NCBI RefSeq assembly: GCF_005885635.1
Contig: NZ_VATY01000001.1
Coordinates: forward strand, 1,860,001 to 1,924,000
Reading direction: 5' to 3'
Source of the DNA: Maribacter algarum (ex Zhang et al. 2020)
GTDB taxonomy: Bacteria > Bacteroidota > Bacteroidia > Flavobacteriales > Flavobacteriaceae
DNA length: 64,000 bases
The notes under the pieces were generated by a model, which did not search any database, was not told the DNA's origin, and saw only the letters and a list, made by a program, of their open reading frames with translations. The first letter of the stretch is position 1. The number at the start of each line of letters is the position of its first letter. This document shows positions 8,558-17,474 of this stretch, one piece after another. The translations under genes were made by a program, and so were the position numbers.

Positions 8558-10224
8558 TATTTGAGTTTGATGTTGTTACCATTGAGTCCGTACGGAAGAT
8601 CGTTCTCTGATATACCTATTCTAAAGTAACCCGGTTCCTCCATTTTAGTTTTTGGTAGTTTAAACGTAAAATTTACAGTATCATTTGATTTTAAGACTAA
8701 AATAGTGGCGTCAATAGGAGATGCGGCTACTTTTCTGATATCTCGCACCTCCTTATAGTCGTTTAAATAGGCGAGTCCGAATTTGAGTTTATCCAAAGGA
8801 ATGTCAACTTCATACGGATTAAAAACCTTCATTTTAAAGGTCTTGTCTAAATTATTATCCAATTCATCTTTCTCTAAAATAACTTTCAATCTGCGATAAG
8901 ATTCAAAATGGTCAATATACTCACCATAAAATAGATCGCCGTTTGGAAGCGGATAAGCAAAACCTGCGATACGGGTATATGGCGTGACGTAGAATACTCT
9001 TTTGTGTTGCACACTTGCCTCAGAACCATCTATCGAATACTGGTTTTGCCGATATTGAATGTTATTTAGCGAAATGGCCTTGCGGCCAGAATAGAATTCA
9101 TACATCGGGGCATTTCTATAGGAATTCTCGAAAACAACTGGAATATCCCAGACATCATACTCCAAGCGATCAACCCATTTTTTATTACCATGGGTTTCGA
9201 AGACTATCGGAAACAAGGGCTCATAAATAAGTCCTACCCTTAGGTAAAGTAATATTATTATATTGGCAATGCCCAATCCATAAATCCATTTTCTAGTCTT
9301 CTCATTTTCTATGATGTAATTAAAGATTAGTAATACCATCGGAATTGAAACAACAATAATCCATTGAGTCTGAACACGTTTTGAAAAACTGGAGATAAAA
9401 AAGAAAATGAGTACGCCGTAGGTTAGAAAAGTAAGTGCTTTGCTAAAAATGTCTTTCGGTTTCGATTTGTATAAAATATAATAGGCGAAAGGAAAAGTAA
9501 GTCCGAATATGGCAAGCAGATTTACCAAATATCCCAAGGTGAATTTATTAAAATCATAAGCCTGATTTGGTCGTTCGAACAAATGGTATTTAATAGAAAC
9601 AAAATCATGTTCGTATAGCCATAAAAAATGGGGAGCATAGCATGCTAAAGATATAGTCACTGCCAGTATAGCATATTTGTCTCGAATTAATTTTAAGTTG
9701 GAAAATAAAACAAATACAATTACTAATACAGCGTGATACTTACTGTACATTAAAGCTGCCATAACTACTCCTAAAACTATACTCAGAATGACGGATGGCG
9801 CAGCTATAAATCGCTTGTAAACATAAAGAAAAAGAGCAGTAAAAAATAAAAGTGGTGTATCAGGCAGTGTAAAGAAACCATAGGCATTTAAGAGACTCAT
9901 CGAAAATGCAACTACAAAAAAGTGTGGCACATACTCTTTCTTCTTTGGGTGGTCGATGGTCATCCATAAAATAATCAGGGTGGATGCCGAAAGCAGACAA
10001 CTCATAAAACGAACTCCCAATTCTCCTTCAAAAAAAAGGCTACTGCCTTTAATCATCCAAGCAACCATGGGGGGATGGTCAAAGTAACCCCAGGCAAGTT
10101 TTTTGGAATAATACCAATAATATGCTTCGTCGAAAATGAGTTCGGTAAAATGGGCCTGAAGTAAATTAATTACTAAAATTGTTCCTAAGAGGAATAAAAA
10201 AAGCCTAGGCAGATTTTTAAGCAT
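8557..10224 (-). CDS. GT39/ArnT-like membrane glycosyltransferase
   Basis: Polyprenol-phosphate-sugar-dependent glycosyltransferase of the PMT/ArnT type (GT-C fold), expected to move a sugar onto lipid or protein on the periplasmic side. Signatures are FDEAYYWYYSKKLAWGYFDH, with the acidic residue in the first periplasmic loop, followed by PPMVAWMI, then about 10 membrane helices and a soluble C-terminal domain of roughly 200 residues. The frame is open for 41 more codons upstream to 10347. However, the hydrophobic first helix starts at MLKNLPRLFLFLLG, and a perfect -7 box (10245-10252) lies inside that extension, so I choose the ATG at 10224 (555 residues). The divergent Dpm1-like gene probably makes its polyprenol-phosphate-sugar donor (inference from position and families). 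Confidence 0.85.
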   Translation of the reverse strand: MLKNLPRLFLFLLGTILVINLLQAHFTELIFDEAYYWYYSKKLAWGYFDHPPMVAWMIKGSSLFFEGELGVRFMSCLLSASTLIILWMTIDHPKKKEYVPHFFVVAFSMSLLNAYGFFTLPDTPLLFFTALFLYVYKRFIAAPSVILSIVLGVVMAALMYSKYHAVLVIVFVLFSNLKLIRDKYAILAVTISLACYAPHFLWLYEHDFVSIKYHLFERPNQAYDFNKFTLGYLVNLLAIFGLTFPFAYYILYKSKPKDIFSKALTFLTYGVLIFFFISSFSKRVQTQWIIVVSIPMVLLIFNYIIENEKTRKWIYGLGIANIIILLYLRVGLIYEPLFPIVFETHGNKKWVDRLEYDVWDIPVVFENSYRNAPMYEFYSGRKAISLNNIQYRQNQYSIDGSEASVQHKRVFYVTPYTRIAGFAYPLPNGDLFYGEYIDHFESYRRLKVILEKDELDNNLDKTFKMKVFNPYEVDIPLDKLKFGLAYLNDYKEVRDIRKVAASPIDATILVLKSNDTVNFTFKLPKTKMEEPGYFRIGISENDLPYGLNGNNIKLK

Positions 10225-10244
10225 GTGTTGAGGTTGTTCGGCAT

Positions 10245-10252
10245 CAAAATTA
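10245..10252 (-). promoter_or_regulatory. Bacteroidota -7 box for the GT39 gene
   Basis: TAATTTTG on the minus strand, 20 nt before the ATG at 10224. It supports the shorter start for the glycosyltransferase. Confidence 0.5.
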
Positions 10253-10329
10253 CAAATTCTTGTGTTTAAACGTCTATTTAAAAAAATCATAAAACGGCTA
10301 AAGTCACTTTTCAGCACTTTTGAAAACAC

Positions 10330-10337
10330 TATTTTTG
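10330..10337 (+). promoter_or_regulatory. Bacteroidota -7 box for the Dpm1-like gene
   Basis: TATTTTTG matches TAnnTTTG, 19 nt before the ATG at 10357. With the minus-strand box at 10245-10252 it makes a compact divergent promoter region. Confidence 0.5.
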
Positions 10338-10356
10338 TCGAACTCAAACCAGTTCA

Positions 10357-11085
10357 ATGTCTGATAGCTTAGTAATTATTCCCACCTACAACGAAATCGA
10401 AAACATTGAGGCGATTATTCGGGCTGTTTTTGAACTACGAACGAATTTTCATGTTCTTATTGTTGATGATAATTCTCCAGATGGCACTTCCACTACGGTA
10501 CGTCAATTACAAAAAGAATTCGGAGATAGATTGCATTTAGAAGTTCGTAAGGAAAAATCTGGACTTGGGACTGCCTATATTCATGGTTTTAAATGGGCTA
10601 TAGAACGAGAATATGATTATATTTTTGAGATGGATGCCGATTTTTCCCATACCCCTTCTGATCTATTGCGTTTACACACTGCCTGCAAGAATGGTGCTGA
10701 TGTTGCCGTAGGTTCAAGATATAAGAAAGGTGTTAATGTAGTTAACTGGCCTTTATATCGTGTACTGCTGTCTTATGGAGCGTCGTTTTATGTGAAAATG
10801 ATTACTGGAATGCGGGTGCACGATCCAACCGCGGGTTTCGTTTGCTACAAAAGAGAAGTTTTAGAGAAAATTAATTTAGATTCCATTCGTTTTGTTGGTT
10901 ACGCCTTTCAGATTGAAATGAAATTTAGGGCCTATATTATGAATTACAAAATACAGGAAGTTTCTATTATTTTTAGAGACCGGGAAAAAGGGAAATCGAA
11001 AATGAGTTCTTCTATTGTAAGTGAGGCCATTTTTGGGGTTTTAAAAATCAAATGGAACAGTATGTTTCAAAAAAACAGATATTGA
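10357..11085 (+). CDS. Polyprenol-monophosphomannose synthase-like GT2 glycosyltransferase
   Basis: Transfers mannose (or a similar hexose) from GDP-sugar to polyprenyl phosphate at the cytoplasmic face of the membrane. The 242-residue single-domain protein shows the GT-A signature SLVIIPTYNEIENIEAII. It then has VLIVDDNSPDGT with the nucleotide-binding Asp residues, the metal-binding DxD in IFEMDADFSHTP, the GSRYKKGVNVVNWPL loop, and FVGYAFQIEMKFRA near the end. It lacks C-terminal membrane helices, so it is the soluble/peripheral Dpm1 type. It is the first gene of a rightward unit with pyrC (2-nt gap) and the DUF4296 gene. Donor sugar specificity is not readable from the sequence. Confidence 0.88.
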   Translation: MSDSLVIIPTYNEIENIEAIIRAVFELRTNFHVLIVDDNSPDGTSTTVRQLQKEFGDRLHLEVRKEKSGLGTAYIHGFKWAIEREYDYIFEMDADFSHTPSDLLRLHTACKNGADVAVGSRYKKGVNVVNWPLYRVLLSYGASFYVKMITGMRVHDPTAGFVCYKREVLEKINLDSIRFVGYAFQIEMKFRAYIMNYKIQEVSIIFRDREKGKSKMSSSIVSEAIFGVLKIKWNSMFQKNRY

Positions 11086-11087
11086 GA

Positions 11088-12422
11088 ATGGCCAAGCATC
11101 TGATTAAAAATGCAACGATAGTAAATGAAAATAGGACTTATGAGGCGGATGTGTTGCTGCAAGATGACCGCATTCAAAAAATTGAGAAAGACATTTCAGA
11201 CCCAGAAGCTAAAGTTATTGATGCTACTGGAAAGCATTTATTGCCAGGTGTAATCGATGATCAAGTTCATTTTAGAGAGCCCGGTTTAACTCATAAAGGA
11301 AATATTGCTTCGGAAAGCAAAGCTGCCATTGCCGGAGGCATTACTACTTTTATGGAGCAGCCGAATACGAATCCGCAGACAACTACGATTGAAAAATTAG
11401 AAGAAAAGTTCGCTATGGCAGCTGCATCTTCCTTTGCCAATTATTCTTTTTTGTTTGGTGGTACCAACGATAATTTGGAGGAGCTAAAGCGTTTAGATAG
11501 GAATGCCTGTTCAGGAGTGAAGCTGTTCTTAGGTTCTTCCACCGGAAACATGTTGGTAGATGATGAGGAGGTGCTTGAAAAGATTTTTCAGAGTACTGAA
11601 ATGGTTATTTCCGCTCATTGTGAGGATGAGGGTACCATTCGACGTAATCTGGCAAAATATAAGGAAGAATATGAAGATGATATTCCAGTAAAATATCATC
11701 CATTAATTCGAAGTGAAGAAGCCTGTTATCTTTCTTCATCTAAGGCGATAAACCTGGCAAAGAAAACCGGAGCACGATTGCATGTTTTTCATCTATCTAC
11801 AGGAAAGGAAATGGATTTGTTTCGCAATGATATTCCGATAGAAGAGAAAAAGATTACTTCAGAAGTATGTATTCATCATCTGTGGTTTTCAGATGTAGAT
11901 TATGATACCAAGGGCACTTTAATTAAGTGGAACCCGGCGGTTAAAACAGCGGCGGATCGAACTAAACTTTGGGAAGCTTTGCTAGATGACCGTATTGATG
12001 TAATTGCAACAGATCATGCGCCGCATCTTCTTGAGGAAAAAGACAATGTCTATACGAAAGCTCCATCTGGTGGACCTTTGGTTCAACATGCTTTACCGGC
12101 GATGTTGCAAAAGCATAAGGAGGGAACGATTTCGCTGGAAAAATTGGTGGAGAAGATGTCTCATAATCCAGCAAAACTTTTTGATATAGAAAAGCGTGGT
12201 TTTATAAGGGAAGGCTATTTTGCTGATTTAGTTCTAGTAGATTTGGATAATCCTTGGGAGGTGACACGAGAAAATGCACATTATAAATGTGGATGGTCTC
12301 CTTTTGACGGATTCACCTTTGCCTCTAAAATAACCCATACTTTTGTGAATGGTCATGTGGCCTATGAAAACGGAAACTTTTCAGTAGAGCGAAATGCAAG
12401 AAGGTTGACATTTGATCGATAG
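11088..12422 (+). CDS. pyrC: Dihydroorotase
   Basis: Zinc amidohydrolase that cyclises carbamoyl-aspartate to dihydroorotate in pyrimidine synthesis. It starts two bases after the preceding stop with MAKHLIKNATIVNENR; an upstream in-frame ATG at 11052 lies inside the previous gene and adds nothing homologous. The 444 residues include DDQVHFREPGLTHKGNIASE, AGGITTFMEQPNTNP, and GVKLFLGSSTGNMLVDDEEV, which carries the Lys region expected to be carboxylated. They also include SAHCEDEG, ITSEVCIHHLWFSD and the catalytic-Asp motif ATDHAPHLL. The usual HxH metal pair reads QVH, so the first His is Gln. I recall this as shared with other Bacteroidota dihydroorotases, so the gene is unlikely to be broken. 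Confidence 0.92.
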   Translation: MAKHLIKNATIVNENRTYEADVLLQDDRIQKIEKDISDPEAKVIDATGKHLLPGVIDDQVHFREPGLTHKGNIASESKAAIAGGITTFMEQPNTNPQTTTIEKLEEKFAMAAASSFANYSFLFGGTNDNLEELKRLDRNACSGVKLFLGSSTGNMLVDDEEVLEKIFQSTEMVISAHCEDEGTIRRNLAKYKEEYEDDIPVKYHPLIRSEEACYLSSSKAINLAKKTGARLHVFHLSTGKEMDLFRNDIPIEEKKITSEVCIHHLWFSDVDYDTKGTLIKWNPAVKTAADRTKLWEALLDDRIDVIATDHAPHLLEEKDNVYTKAPSGGPLVQHALPAMLQKHKEGTISLEKLVEKMSHNPAKLFDIEKRGFIREGYFADLVLVDLDNPWEVTRENAHYKCGWSPFDGFTFASKITHTFVNGHVAYENGNFSVERNARRLTFDR

Positions 12423-12424
12423 CT

Positions 12425-12859
12425 ATGCAAAAAACACTTCTTTTTCTGGTGATAATTCTTTTTTCTGCCTGTGCTGAAAAGCTCATGGATAAGCCCGAGA
12501 ACCTTATTCCTAAAGAAAAGATGATTTTGATATTAAACGATCTGGCAATCGTAAATGCCGCCAAAGTAACCAATGCACAAGTTTTGAGAGATCACAAAAT
12601 CGAACCTACCGAATATATTTTTACAAAATATGGTATTGATAGTGTTCAGTTCGTTGAAAGTGATCGCTACTATGCATCGGTTCCAGAGGAACATGAAGAA
12701 ATTTACACTGCAGTAGAAGCAAAATTAGAAGCGGAGAAGGAACGGATTGTTACCGCAAAAAAAATTCGGGATAGCCTTAAGGCGACCGAGATGAAAGCAA
12801 CACGAAAAGGACTTGTGACTAAGGATTCTCTTCCAAAAAAAGACGACAAGAAAAAGTAA
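12425..12859 (+). CDS. DUF4296 lipoprotein
   Basis: A 144-residue secreted lipoprotein. The N-terminus is a hydrophobic signal peptide with lipobox FSAC (cleavage before Cys16). Then comes the DUF4296 region (LIPKEKMILILNDLAIVNAAK) and a Lys/Glu-rich, probably helical tail ending in KKDDKKK. It starts 2 nt after pyrC and closes the three-gene unit. The function of DUF4296 is unknown; its position next to pyrC recurs in flavobacteria. Its last 41 bases overlap the end of the convergent epimerase gene. Confidence 0.82.
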   Translation: MQKTLLFLVIILFSACAEKLMDKPENLIPKEKMILILNDLAIVNAAKVTNAQVLRDHKIEPTEYIFTKYGIDSVQFVESDRYYASVPEEHEEIYTAVEAKLEAEKERIVTAKKIRDSLKATEMKATRKGLVTKDSLPKKDDKKK

Positions 12860-13826
12860 GGGTAGGGTCTAAAGATTCGAAGGTGAAATCCAAAGCTTCC
12901 CGTATTTTTTGATTTTCATAGAAATCTCGGTGTTTCAGAGAGTGGATCGAGCTTTTTGTGATTTTACGAGGATTTCCAGTTAGGGTACTCCATATCAAAT
13001 CACCTATCCTACCCATTTCCAATTGCCAGTATTTCAACTTTTTCTTAGGTGCCGATTTCCCTAATGAGGTAGTCAATCGAGTCAAAATTTCCTGAAAAGT
13101 GAGATTCTCGGCAACGGCGATAAATCGTTCATTTTCAATCTGAGACTCCATAAGCAAAGTCATCATTTTTATGACGTCGTGAACTGTTATAAACCCTGTG
13201 CCTCCCGGTGGATAAAACGAATAGCCTTTATTCGCAGCAGTAAAGAGTGCGCCAGTGCCAGTCTCCCAAAAACCGGGTCCAAGAATGACTCCTGGGTTTA
13301 ACATGACTACTGAAAGACCTTCCTGAGACCCACGCCAGACTTCCATTTCTGCTTCGTACTTGGAAAGAGCGTATACATTTACATTCAAATCGTTCCATTC
13401 GTTTTCCTCGGTAGCCGGAGCGTCGCCTATGCTTTTTCCGATGGTGCCTATAGTACTTACATAGCACAGTTTTTTGATGTCATTTGCAACACATAAGTTT
13501 ACAATATTGGCAGTGCCTTCAGCATTTATTTTCAATAATTTTTTATAATCACTGGGATTGAATGAAATTAGCGCAGCGGCATGATATACGTATTGAATAT
13601 CATTAAAAGCAAGTTGTAAATCAGGAATATCGTTGAGGTCAGCTACAACCCATTCAATTTTTGCAAAGAGCTCAGAAGCGTTTTCAGAATAATATCCAAA
13701 AACCTTTTCCACCCGTTTCAGGTCGCTTCCTTTTCTATGGATGGCTCGAACTGGCATTCCTTTTTGAAGCAAATGCAAAAGGAGATGTGCTCCAACTAAA
13801 CCCGTTCCCCCCGTGACTAAAATCAT
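12819..13826 (-). CDS. NAD-dependent epimerase/dehydratase (extended SDR)
   Basis: A 335-residue Rossmann-fold oxidoreductase. The cofactor loop is VTGGTGLVGAHLL at the N-terminus. DLNDIPDLQLAF and VYHAAALISFNP follow, then the catalytic YxxxK in VYALSKYEAE and the downstream VMLNPGVILGPGFW. It resembles dihydroflavonol-4-reductase-like SDRs and not nucleotide-sugar epimerases. The substrate cannot be named. The 3' end overlaps the convergent DUF4296 gene by 41 bp. The gene is divergent from tyrS with about 100 nt between. Confidence 0.85.
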   Translation of the reverse strand: MILVTGGTGLVGAHLLLHLLQKGMPVRAIHRKGSDLKRVEKVFGYYSENASELFAKIEWVVADLNDIPDLQLAFNDIQYVYHAAALISFNPSDYKKLLKINAEGTANIVNLCVANDIKKLCYVSTIGTIGKSIGDAPATEENEWNDLNVNVYALSKYEAEMEVWRGSQEGLSVVMLNPGVILGPGFWETGTGALFTAANKGYSFYPPGGTGFITVHDVIKMMTLLMESQIENERFIAVAENLTFQEILTRLTTSLGKSAPKKKLKYWQLEMGRIGDLIWSTLTGNPRKITKSSIHSLKHRDFYENQKIREALDFTFESLDPTLTFSCRLFLEENP

Positions 13827-13896
13827 AGTCCAAAGTTAGCGAATACCCCCGGATAATTTCCTCTTGATACTTCAGGAAAAGCGCGATATTTCCTTT

Positions 13897-13904
13897 TATA
13901 TTTG
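13897..13904 (+). promoter_or_regulatory. Bacteroidota -7 box for tyrS
   Basis: TATATTTG followed by CA, a perfect TAnnTTTG, 26 nt before the tyrS ATG. Confidence 0.55.
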
Positions 13905-13929
13905 CACCAAATGCTAAACTTGAATTAAA

Positions 13930-15228
13930 ATGACTTCCAACTTTGTTGAAGAATTAAAATGGCGGGGAATGTTGCATGATGCGATGCCGGGTACTGAAGA
14001 ACATCTGTTAAGTGGTATGCAGTCTGCCTATTTGGGTATCGACCCTACGGCAGATTCACTTCATATTGGGCATTTAGTAGGGGTGATGATGTTAAGTCAC
14101 TTTCAAATTGCTGGCCATAAACCTTTTGCTTTGATTGGAGGCGCAACCGGAATGATTGGTGACCCTTCTGGAAAATCTTCAGAACGCAACCTATTGGACG
14201 AAGCTACTTTGCGTCATAATCAAGTGGCATTAAAGGAACAACTTTCTCGCTTTTTAGATTTTAGTAGTGATGCTGAAAATGCGGCGATTCTAGTTAATAA
14301 TTATGACTGGATGAAGGATTTCTCATTTTTGGATTTTATTCGTGATGTAGGCAAACATATTACTGTAAACTATATGATGGCTAAAGATTCGGTGAAAAAA
14401 AGATTGTCCGCGGAAGCAAAAGAAGGCATGTCATTTACCGAATTCACCTACCAATTGGTGCAAGGCTATGATTTCTTGCATCTCTACAAGGAACACAACT
14501 GTACCTTACAAATGGGGGGTAGTGATCAATGGGGGAATATTACAACAGGAACGGAACTAATTCGTAGAATCGGCGGCGGAAAAGGCTATGCACTTACCTG
14601 TCCGTTAATTACGAAAGCCGACGGCACCAAATTCGGTAAAACAGAAAGTGGCAATGTCTGGTTAGATGCGGGAAGAACATCTCCATATAAATTCTATCAG
14701 CATTGGCTAAATACCTCAGATGCCGATGCCGAAAAGTATATTAAAATATTTACGTTTCTTTCAAAAGAACAGATTGAAGCTCTTGTTGCCGAGCATGTTG
14801 AAGCTCCCCATCAGCGGGCACTTCAGAAGAAATTGGCGGAAGAAATTACAACTGCAGTGCATTCAAAAGAGGATTTGAATAATGCTATTGCTGCAAGTGC
14901 AATTCTCTTTGGGAAATCTACTTCGGAAGATTTGAAAAAGCTAGATGAAAAAACCTTTTTAGATGTATTTGACGGTGTTCCTCAATCGGAAATTTCAAAA
15001 TCTGAATTAGAGGGTGAAGGCTTAGATATGATTGGAGCCTTAGCTGCCCAAACAGGATTTTTAGCTTCTAACGGAGAAGCGCGGCGAGAGCTCAAACAGA
15101 ACTCCATTTCGGTGAATAAAGAAAAGGTAAAAGAAGATCATAAGATTACATCTTCTGATTTGATAAATGACAAATTTGTGCTTTTGCAACGTGGAAAGAA
15201 AAATTATTTTGTTTTAGTGGTGAACTAA
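13930..15228 (+). CDS. tyrS: Tyrosyl-tRNA synthetase
   Basis: Class I aminoacyl-tRNA synthetase charging tRNA-Tyr; cytoplasmic, dimeric. It has the HIGH motif in [14 protein letters not shown], the tyrosine-binding YLGIDPTAD and [20 protein letters not shown], and a KMSKS-equivalent KFGKTESG. The C-terminal S4 RNA-binding domain contains [17 protein letters not shown]. The KFGKT variant marks the TyrRS subclass with the bacterial E. coli-like layout. The 432-residue length is normal. A small membrane-protein gene follows at 6 nt and is likely co-transcribed. Confidence 0.96.
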   Translation: MTSNFVEELKWRGMLHDAMPGTEEHLLSGMQSAYLGIDPTADSLHIGHLVGVMMLSHFQIAGHKPFALIGGATGMIGDPSGKSSERNLLDEATLRHNQVALKEQLSRFLDFSSDAENAAILVNNYDWMKDFSFLDFIRDVGKHITVNYMMAKDSVKKRLSAEAKEGMSFTEFTYQLVQGYDFLHLYKEHNCTLQMGGSDQWGNITTGTELIRRIGGGKGYALTCPLITKADGTKFGKTESGNVWLDAGRTSPYKFYQHWLNTSDADAEKYIKIFTFLSKEQIEALVAEHVEAPHQRALQKKLAEEITTAVHSKEDLNNAIAASAILFGKSTSEDLKKLDEKTFLDVFDGVPQSEISKSELEGEGLDMIGALAAQTGFLASNGEARRELKQNSISVNKEKVKEDHKITSSDLINDKFVLLQRGKKNYFVLVVN

Positions 15229-15234
15229 TGCGAT

Positions 15235-15576
15235 GTGCAAGCAATAGGTAATTCCAAGATTAAGACACTCGCTTATATACTCTTAGTGATCTCATTGTTT
15301 TCAGCTATTTTGAGCTATATGAGTACTGTTTCGATGGGTTTTCCTGACGGACACTTGACTGAATTCGAACATGCGGTGAAACCTCTTTTTATTAGCAATA
15401 GTATTCTTGCCTTACTTTTTGGAATTTTGTTTTATGGGTTGGCACGTTTTTCTTCAAAAACGCGTAGTAGGGTAATCTTTTATTTCAGTTTTGTACTCTT
15501 CGTTCTTTTGATAATAGGATTAATAGTGTTGTATTTTTATTTCAGCTCAAACTTGAATCATGGCGGTGGTGGGTGA
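15235..15576 (+). CDS. Small membrane protein of unknown function
   Basis: 113 residues with three strongly hydrophobic segments (about 9-28, 45-65 and 78-105) and a short His/Gly-rich tail (NHGGGG). I do not recognise a family. The likely start is GTG at 15235, 6 nt after the tyrS stop; the ATG overlapping that stop at 15228 runs into a stop after seven codons. Tight spacing indicates co-transcription with tyrS, which need not imply shared function. Confidence 0.6.
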   Translation: MQAIGNSKIKTLAYILLVISLFSAILSYMSTVSMGFPDGHLTEFEHAVKPLFISNSILALLFGILFYGLARFSSKTRSRVIFYFSFVLFVLLIIGLIVLYFYFSSNLNHGGGG

Positions 15577-15683
15577 TTAAAGAACCAATAAACTAAACTG
15601 TCGAATAAAAGAGTGGTCAAATAATTTTTTCGAATTCAGTTAGGGTTTTTTATTTCGAAATTGTTCTACTCAAAAGTAGAGAT

Positions 15684-16079
15684 ATGAAAAAGTTAGCCTT
15701 TTGTCTGCTATTTGTAGGCATATTATTTTCTTGTGAAAATTCAGATGATAGTACGCCGACCCCAGCAGATTTAAATGGAAAATGGGAACTTCAAAGCGCG
15801 AGTTGCTTTTGTTTTTATCCTGAGGATTTTGATTTTAGTGCTCATAAAATCATTTTTAATAACGATGAAGGCACCTTGACAATTGAGAACTCATCCGAAA
15901 CTTTCTTTATTACTGGCGCAGGACGGTATGATTTTCAAATTCAAAATGATAAGGTCGTCATTAATAACACTTGGGAGTTCACTTATGAAATAAAAGGAGA
16001 CCTCCTTATAATGTCTTTTGTGGACAATCCTGAGATTGCTGATGACGAGATAACTCTCACTTATAAAAAAATAGACTAG
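15684..16079 (+). CDS. Lipocalin-like lipoprotein
   Basis: 131 residues with a signal peptide ending in lipobox LFSC (Cys17), a short polar linker (NSDDSTPTPAD), then LNGKWELQSASCFCF. The remainder is alternating beta-strand and turn, typical of the small lipocalin-like domain lipoproteins of Bacteroidota (start of barrel at G-x-W). Two Cys residues (CFCF) near residue 38 are unusual. It is probably exposed on the outer membrane or periplasmic side. The ligand is unknown. Its stop overlaps that of the convergent LuxE-like gene by 4 nt. Confidence 0.7.
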   Translation: MKKLAFCLLFVGILFSCENSDDSTPTPADLNGKWELQSASCFCFYPEDFDFSAHKIIFNNDEGTLTIENSSETFFITGAGRYDFQIQNDKVVINNTWEFTYEIKGDLLIMSFVDNPEIADDEITLTYKKID

Positions 16080-17053
16080 AGTACCATCAAATTACAACCG
16101 CGAACATCGGAGTGGTCAAAACGACCTAAAATTGCAAAGCTACCATCGGCATACTTTTTTCCTAAATCTTGAGTAGCAATAAAGGAGCAGGAATTAATAT
16201 TAGCCAAGTCAATAATATTGATTCCCCCCGTTTTTCCATTTTTTTGAAACGTAAGCGGGTCTTCTGTGTCGCGTATGAAGACTTTCATCCAACGGGGCGT
16301 TTTAAATATTCCATTTCCTTTGGAATAGGCTTGAGAGAGTAGTTCGGTCATTCCGTATTCAGAATGGATTTCGTCAACTCCGAATCCTTGCTTTAAAGTT
16401 TGATGGAGTTCACTACGAATCATTTCTTTTCGCTTTCCTTTCATTCCACCCGTTTCCATTACTATTGTATTCTTTAATTCGAGGGAATACTTTTCTGCAA
16501 AATCTAGCAATGCAAATGAAACCCCTATTAATAGTACTTTGTTACCCGACACTTCTAATTGCAATAATTTGTTCTTAAGGGAATCGAATTCATCCAAATA
16601 AAACCCACTATCGTGATGTCCACTTTTTTTAATGAGGTCATCAACCATATAAATGAGAGAGGAGCCTTCTCTTTCTAGATAAGAAGGGAGCAATGCTAGA
16701 ATACAATAGTCTTGAATATCTCCATAGAAATGCTCAAAAGCTTTCAGATAGCTTTGTTTATAAATACCTAAATCGGTTACATGATGCAGACTTGTTTGGT
16801 TTCCGGTTGTACCGCTGCTAGAAAATGCGATTTGAGATGGGTTGTGACCGGTCAGTACAGTTTTGGATTTGAAGAACTCGATAGGCAAAAAAGGAATTAG
16901 TAGAATTTGACTAACGTTTTTAGGGTTTCTTCCTAAGTAATTGCAAAATTCTCGATAGACCGTATTCTCTCGATATTGAAATTCGAAAACCTCCAAAGCT
17001 TTCGCTTCAAATTCCGATTCATTTTTGATTTTAAATACTGTTGAGCTGTTCAT
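16076..17053 (-). CDS. LuxE-like acyl-protein synthetase/acyl transferase family protein
   Basis: An ANL-superfamily, LuxE-type enzyme of 325 residues that would activate a carboxylate with ATP. Signatures are the P-loop-like FSSSGTTGNQTS (about residue 90), LLPSYLEREGSSLIYMVDDL, METGGMKGKRKEM, and the adenylate-binding EYGMTELLSQAY, ending in GRFDHSDVRGCN. The open frame extends to an ATG at 17080, but a TATGTTTA box overlaps that codon and family members start with a few residues before FKI. The ATG at 17053 is therefore preferred. No LuxC/LuxD partners are nearby, so it is not a bioluminescence operon. In Bacteroidota such stand-alone genes probably serve acyl activation for cell-surface or pigment chemistry (inference). 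Confidence 0.78.
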   Translation of the reverse strand: MNSSTVFKIKNESEFEAKALEVFEFQYRENTVYREFCNYLGRNPKNVSQILLIPFLPIEFFKSKTVLTGHNPSQIAFSSSGTTGNQTSLHHVTDLGIYKQSYLKAFEHFYGDIQDYCILALLPSYLEREGSSLIYMVDDLIKKSGHHDSGFYLDEFDSLKNKLLQLEVSGNKVLLIGVSFALLDFAEKYSLELKNTIVMETGGMKGKRKEMIRSELHQTLKQGFGVDEIHSEYGMTELLSQAYSKGNGIFKTPRWMKVFIRDTEDPLTFQKNGKTGGINIIDLANINSCSFIATQDLGKKYADGSFAILGRFDHSDVRGCNLMVL

Positions 17054-17097
17054 AATATTGTCTGCCGTAAAAGTAAACATACCACAGCTCTAATAAA

Positions 17098-17131
17098 ACA
17101 AAAAGCCCTTGCTAACAAACAAGGGCCTTTA
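17098..17131 (-). terminator. Terminator of the first T9SS mini-protein gene
   Basis: AAGCCCTTG / CAAGGGCCTT stem with a 7-nt loop; on the minus strand it is followed by a T-rich run. It lies 20 nt after the stop of the gene at 17151-17474. Confidence 0.8.
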
Positions 17132-17150
17132 AGAATTTGAGTTAAGAATA

Positions 17151-17474
17151 TTATTTGACTACCAACTTGCGGGTCATTGTTTCATTACCTTCGGTAACCT
17201 GCAATACGTAAACACCAGGTACAAGTCGCGATATATTTAATGATTTTGATGATATTCTATCGGTCAGTACCATTTCTCCGAAAACATCGTATACTATGAT
17301 ATCCTTGATGCCATTTTTTGACGTAGTGATATACACTACATCATTAGTTACCGGATTGGGATAAATTTTAATGGATGACTCTGTTGCTGGTAAGGTCTGG
17401 TTGAAGCTTATAGTATCTTGCCCATGGGCAGATAAAGTCAACAGCAGCAGTAAGCCGAAGTAGCATTTTTTCAT
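17151..17474 (-). CDS. Minimal T9SS type A sorting-domain protein (copy 1)
   Basis: 107 residues: a Sec signal peptide (MKKCYFGLLLLLTLSAHGQ), about 15 residues of linker, and then a complete type A C-terminal sorting domain (IKIYPNPVTNDVVYIT ... IIVYDVFGE ... LVPGVYVLQV ... TRKLVVK). In type IX secretion this domain directs a passenger protein across the outer membrane and is usually the tail of a large protein. Here there is no passenger. The neighbour at 17645 is a diverged copy of the same layout. The gene has its own terminator and a TATATTTA box upstream. Possible roles are a tiny surface protein, a decoy or a T9SS modulator; none is shown by sequence. Confidence 0.85.
   Translation of the reverse strand: MKKCYFGLLLLLTLSAHGQDTISFNQTLPATESSIKIYPNPVTNDVVYITTSKNGIKDIIVYDVFGEMVLTDRISSKSLNISRLVPGVYVLQVTEGNETMTRKLVVK

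Noticed and set aside
10225-10347. 41-codon N-terminal extension of the GT39 glycosyltransferase
   Set aside because: A perfect minus-strand -7 box and the divergent gene's promoter lie inside it, and the first membrane helix starts at the later ATG.
16076-17053. Part of a bioluminescence (lux) operon
   Set aside because: No luciferase, reductase or transferase genes are nearby.
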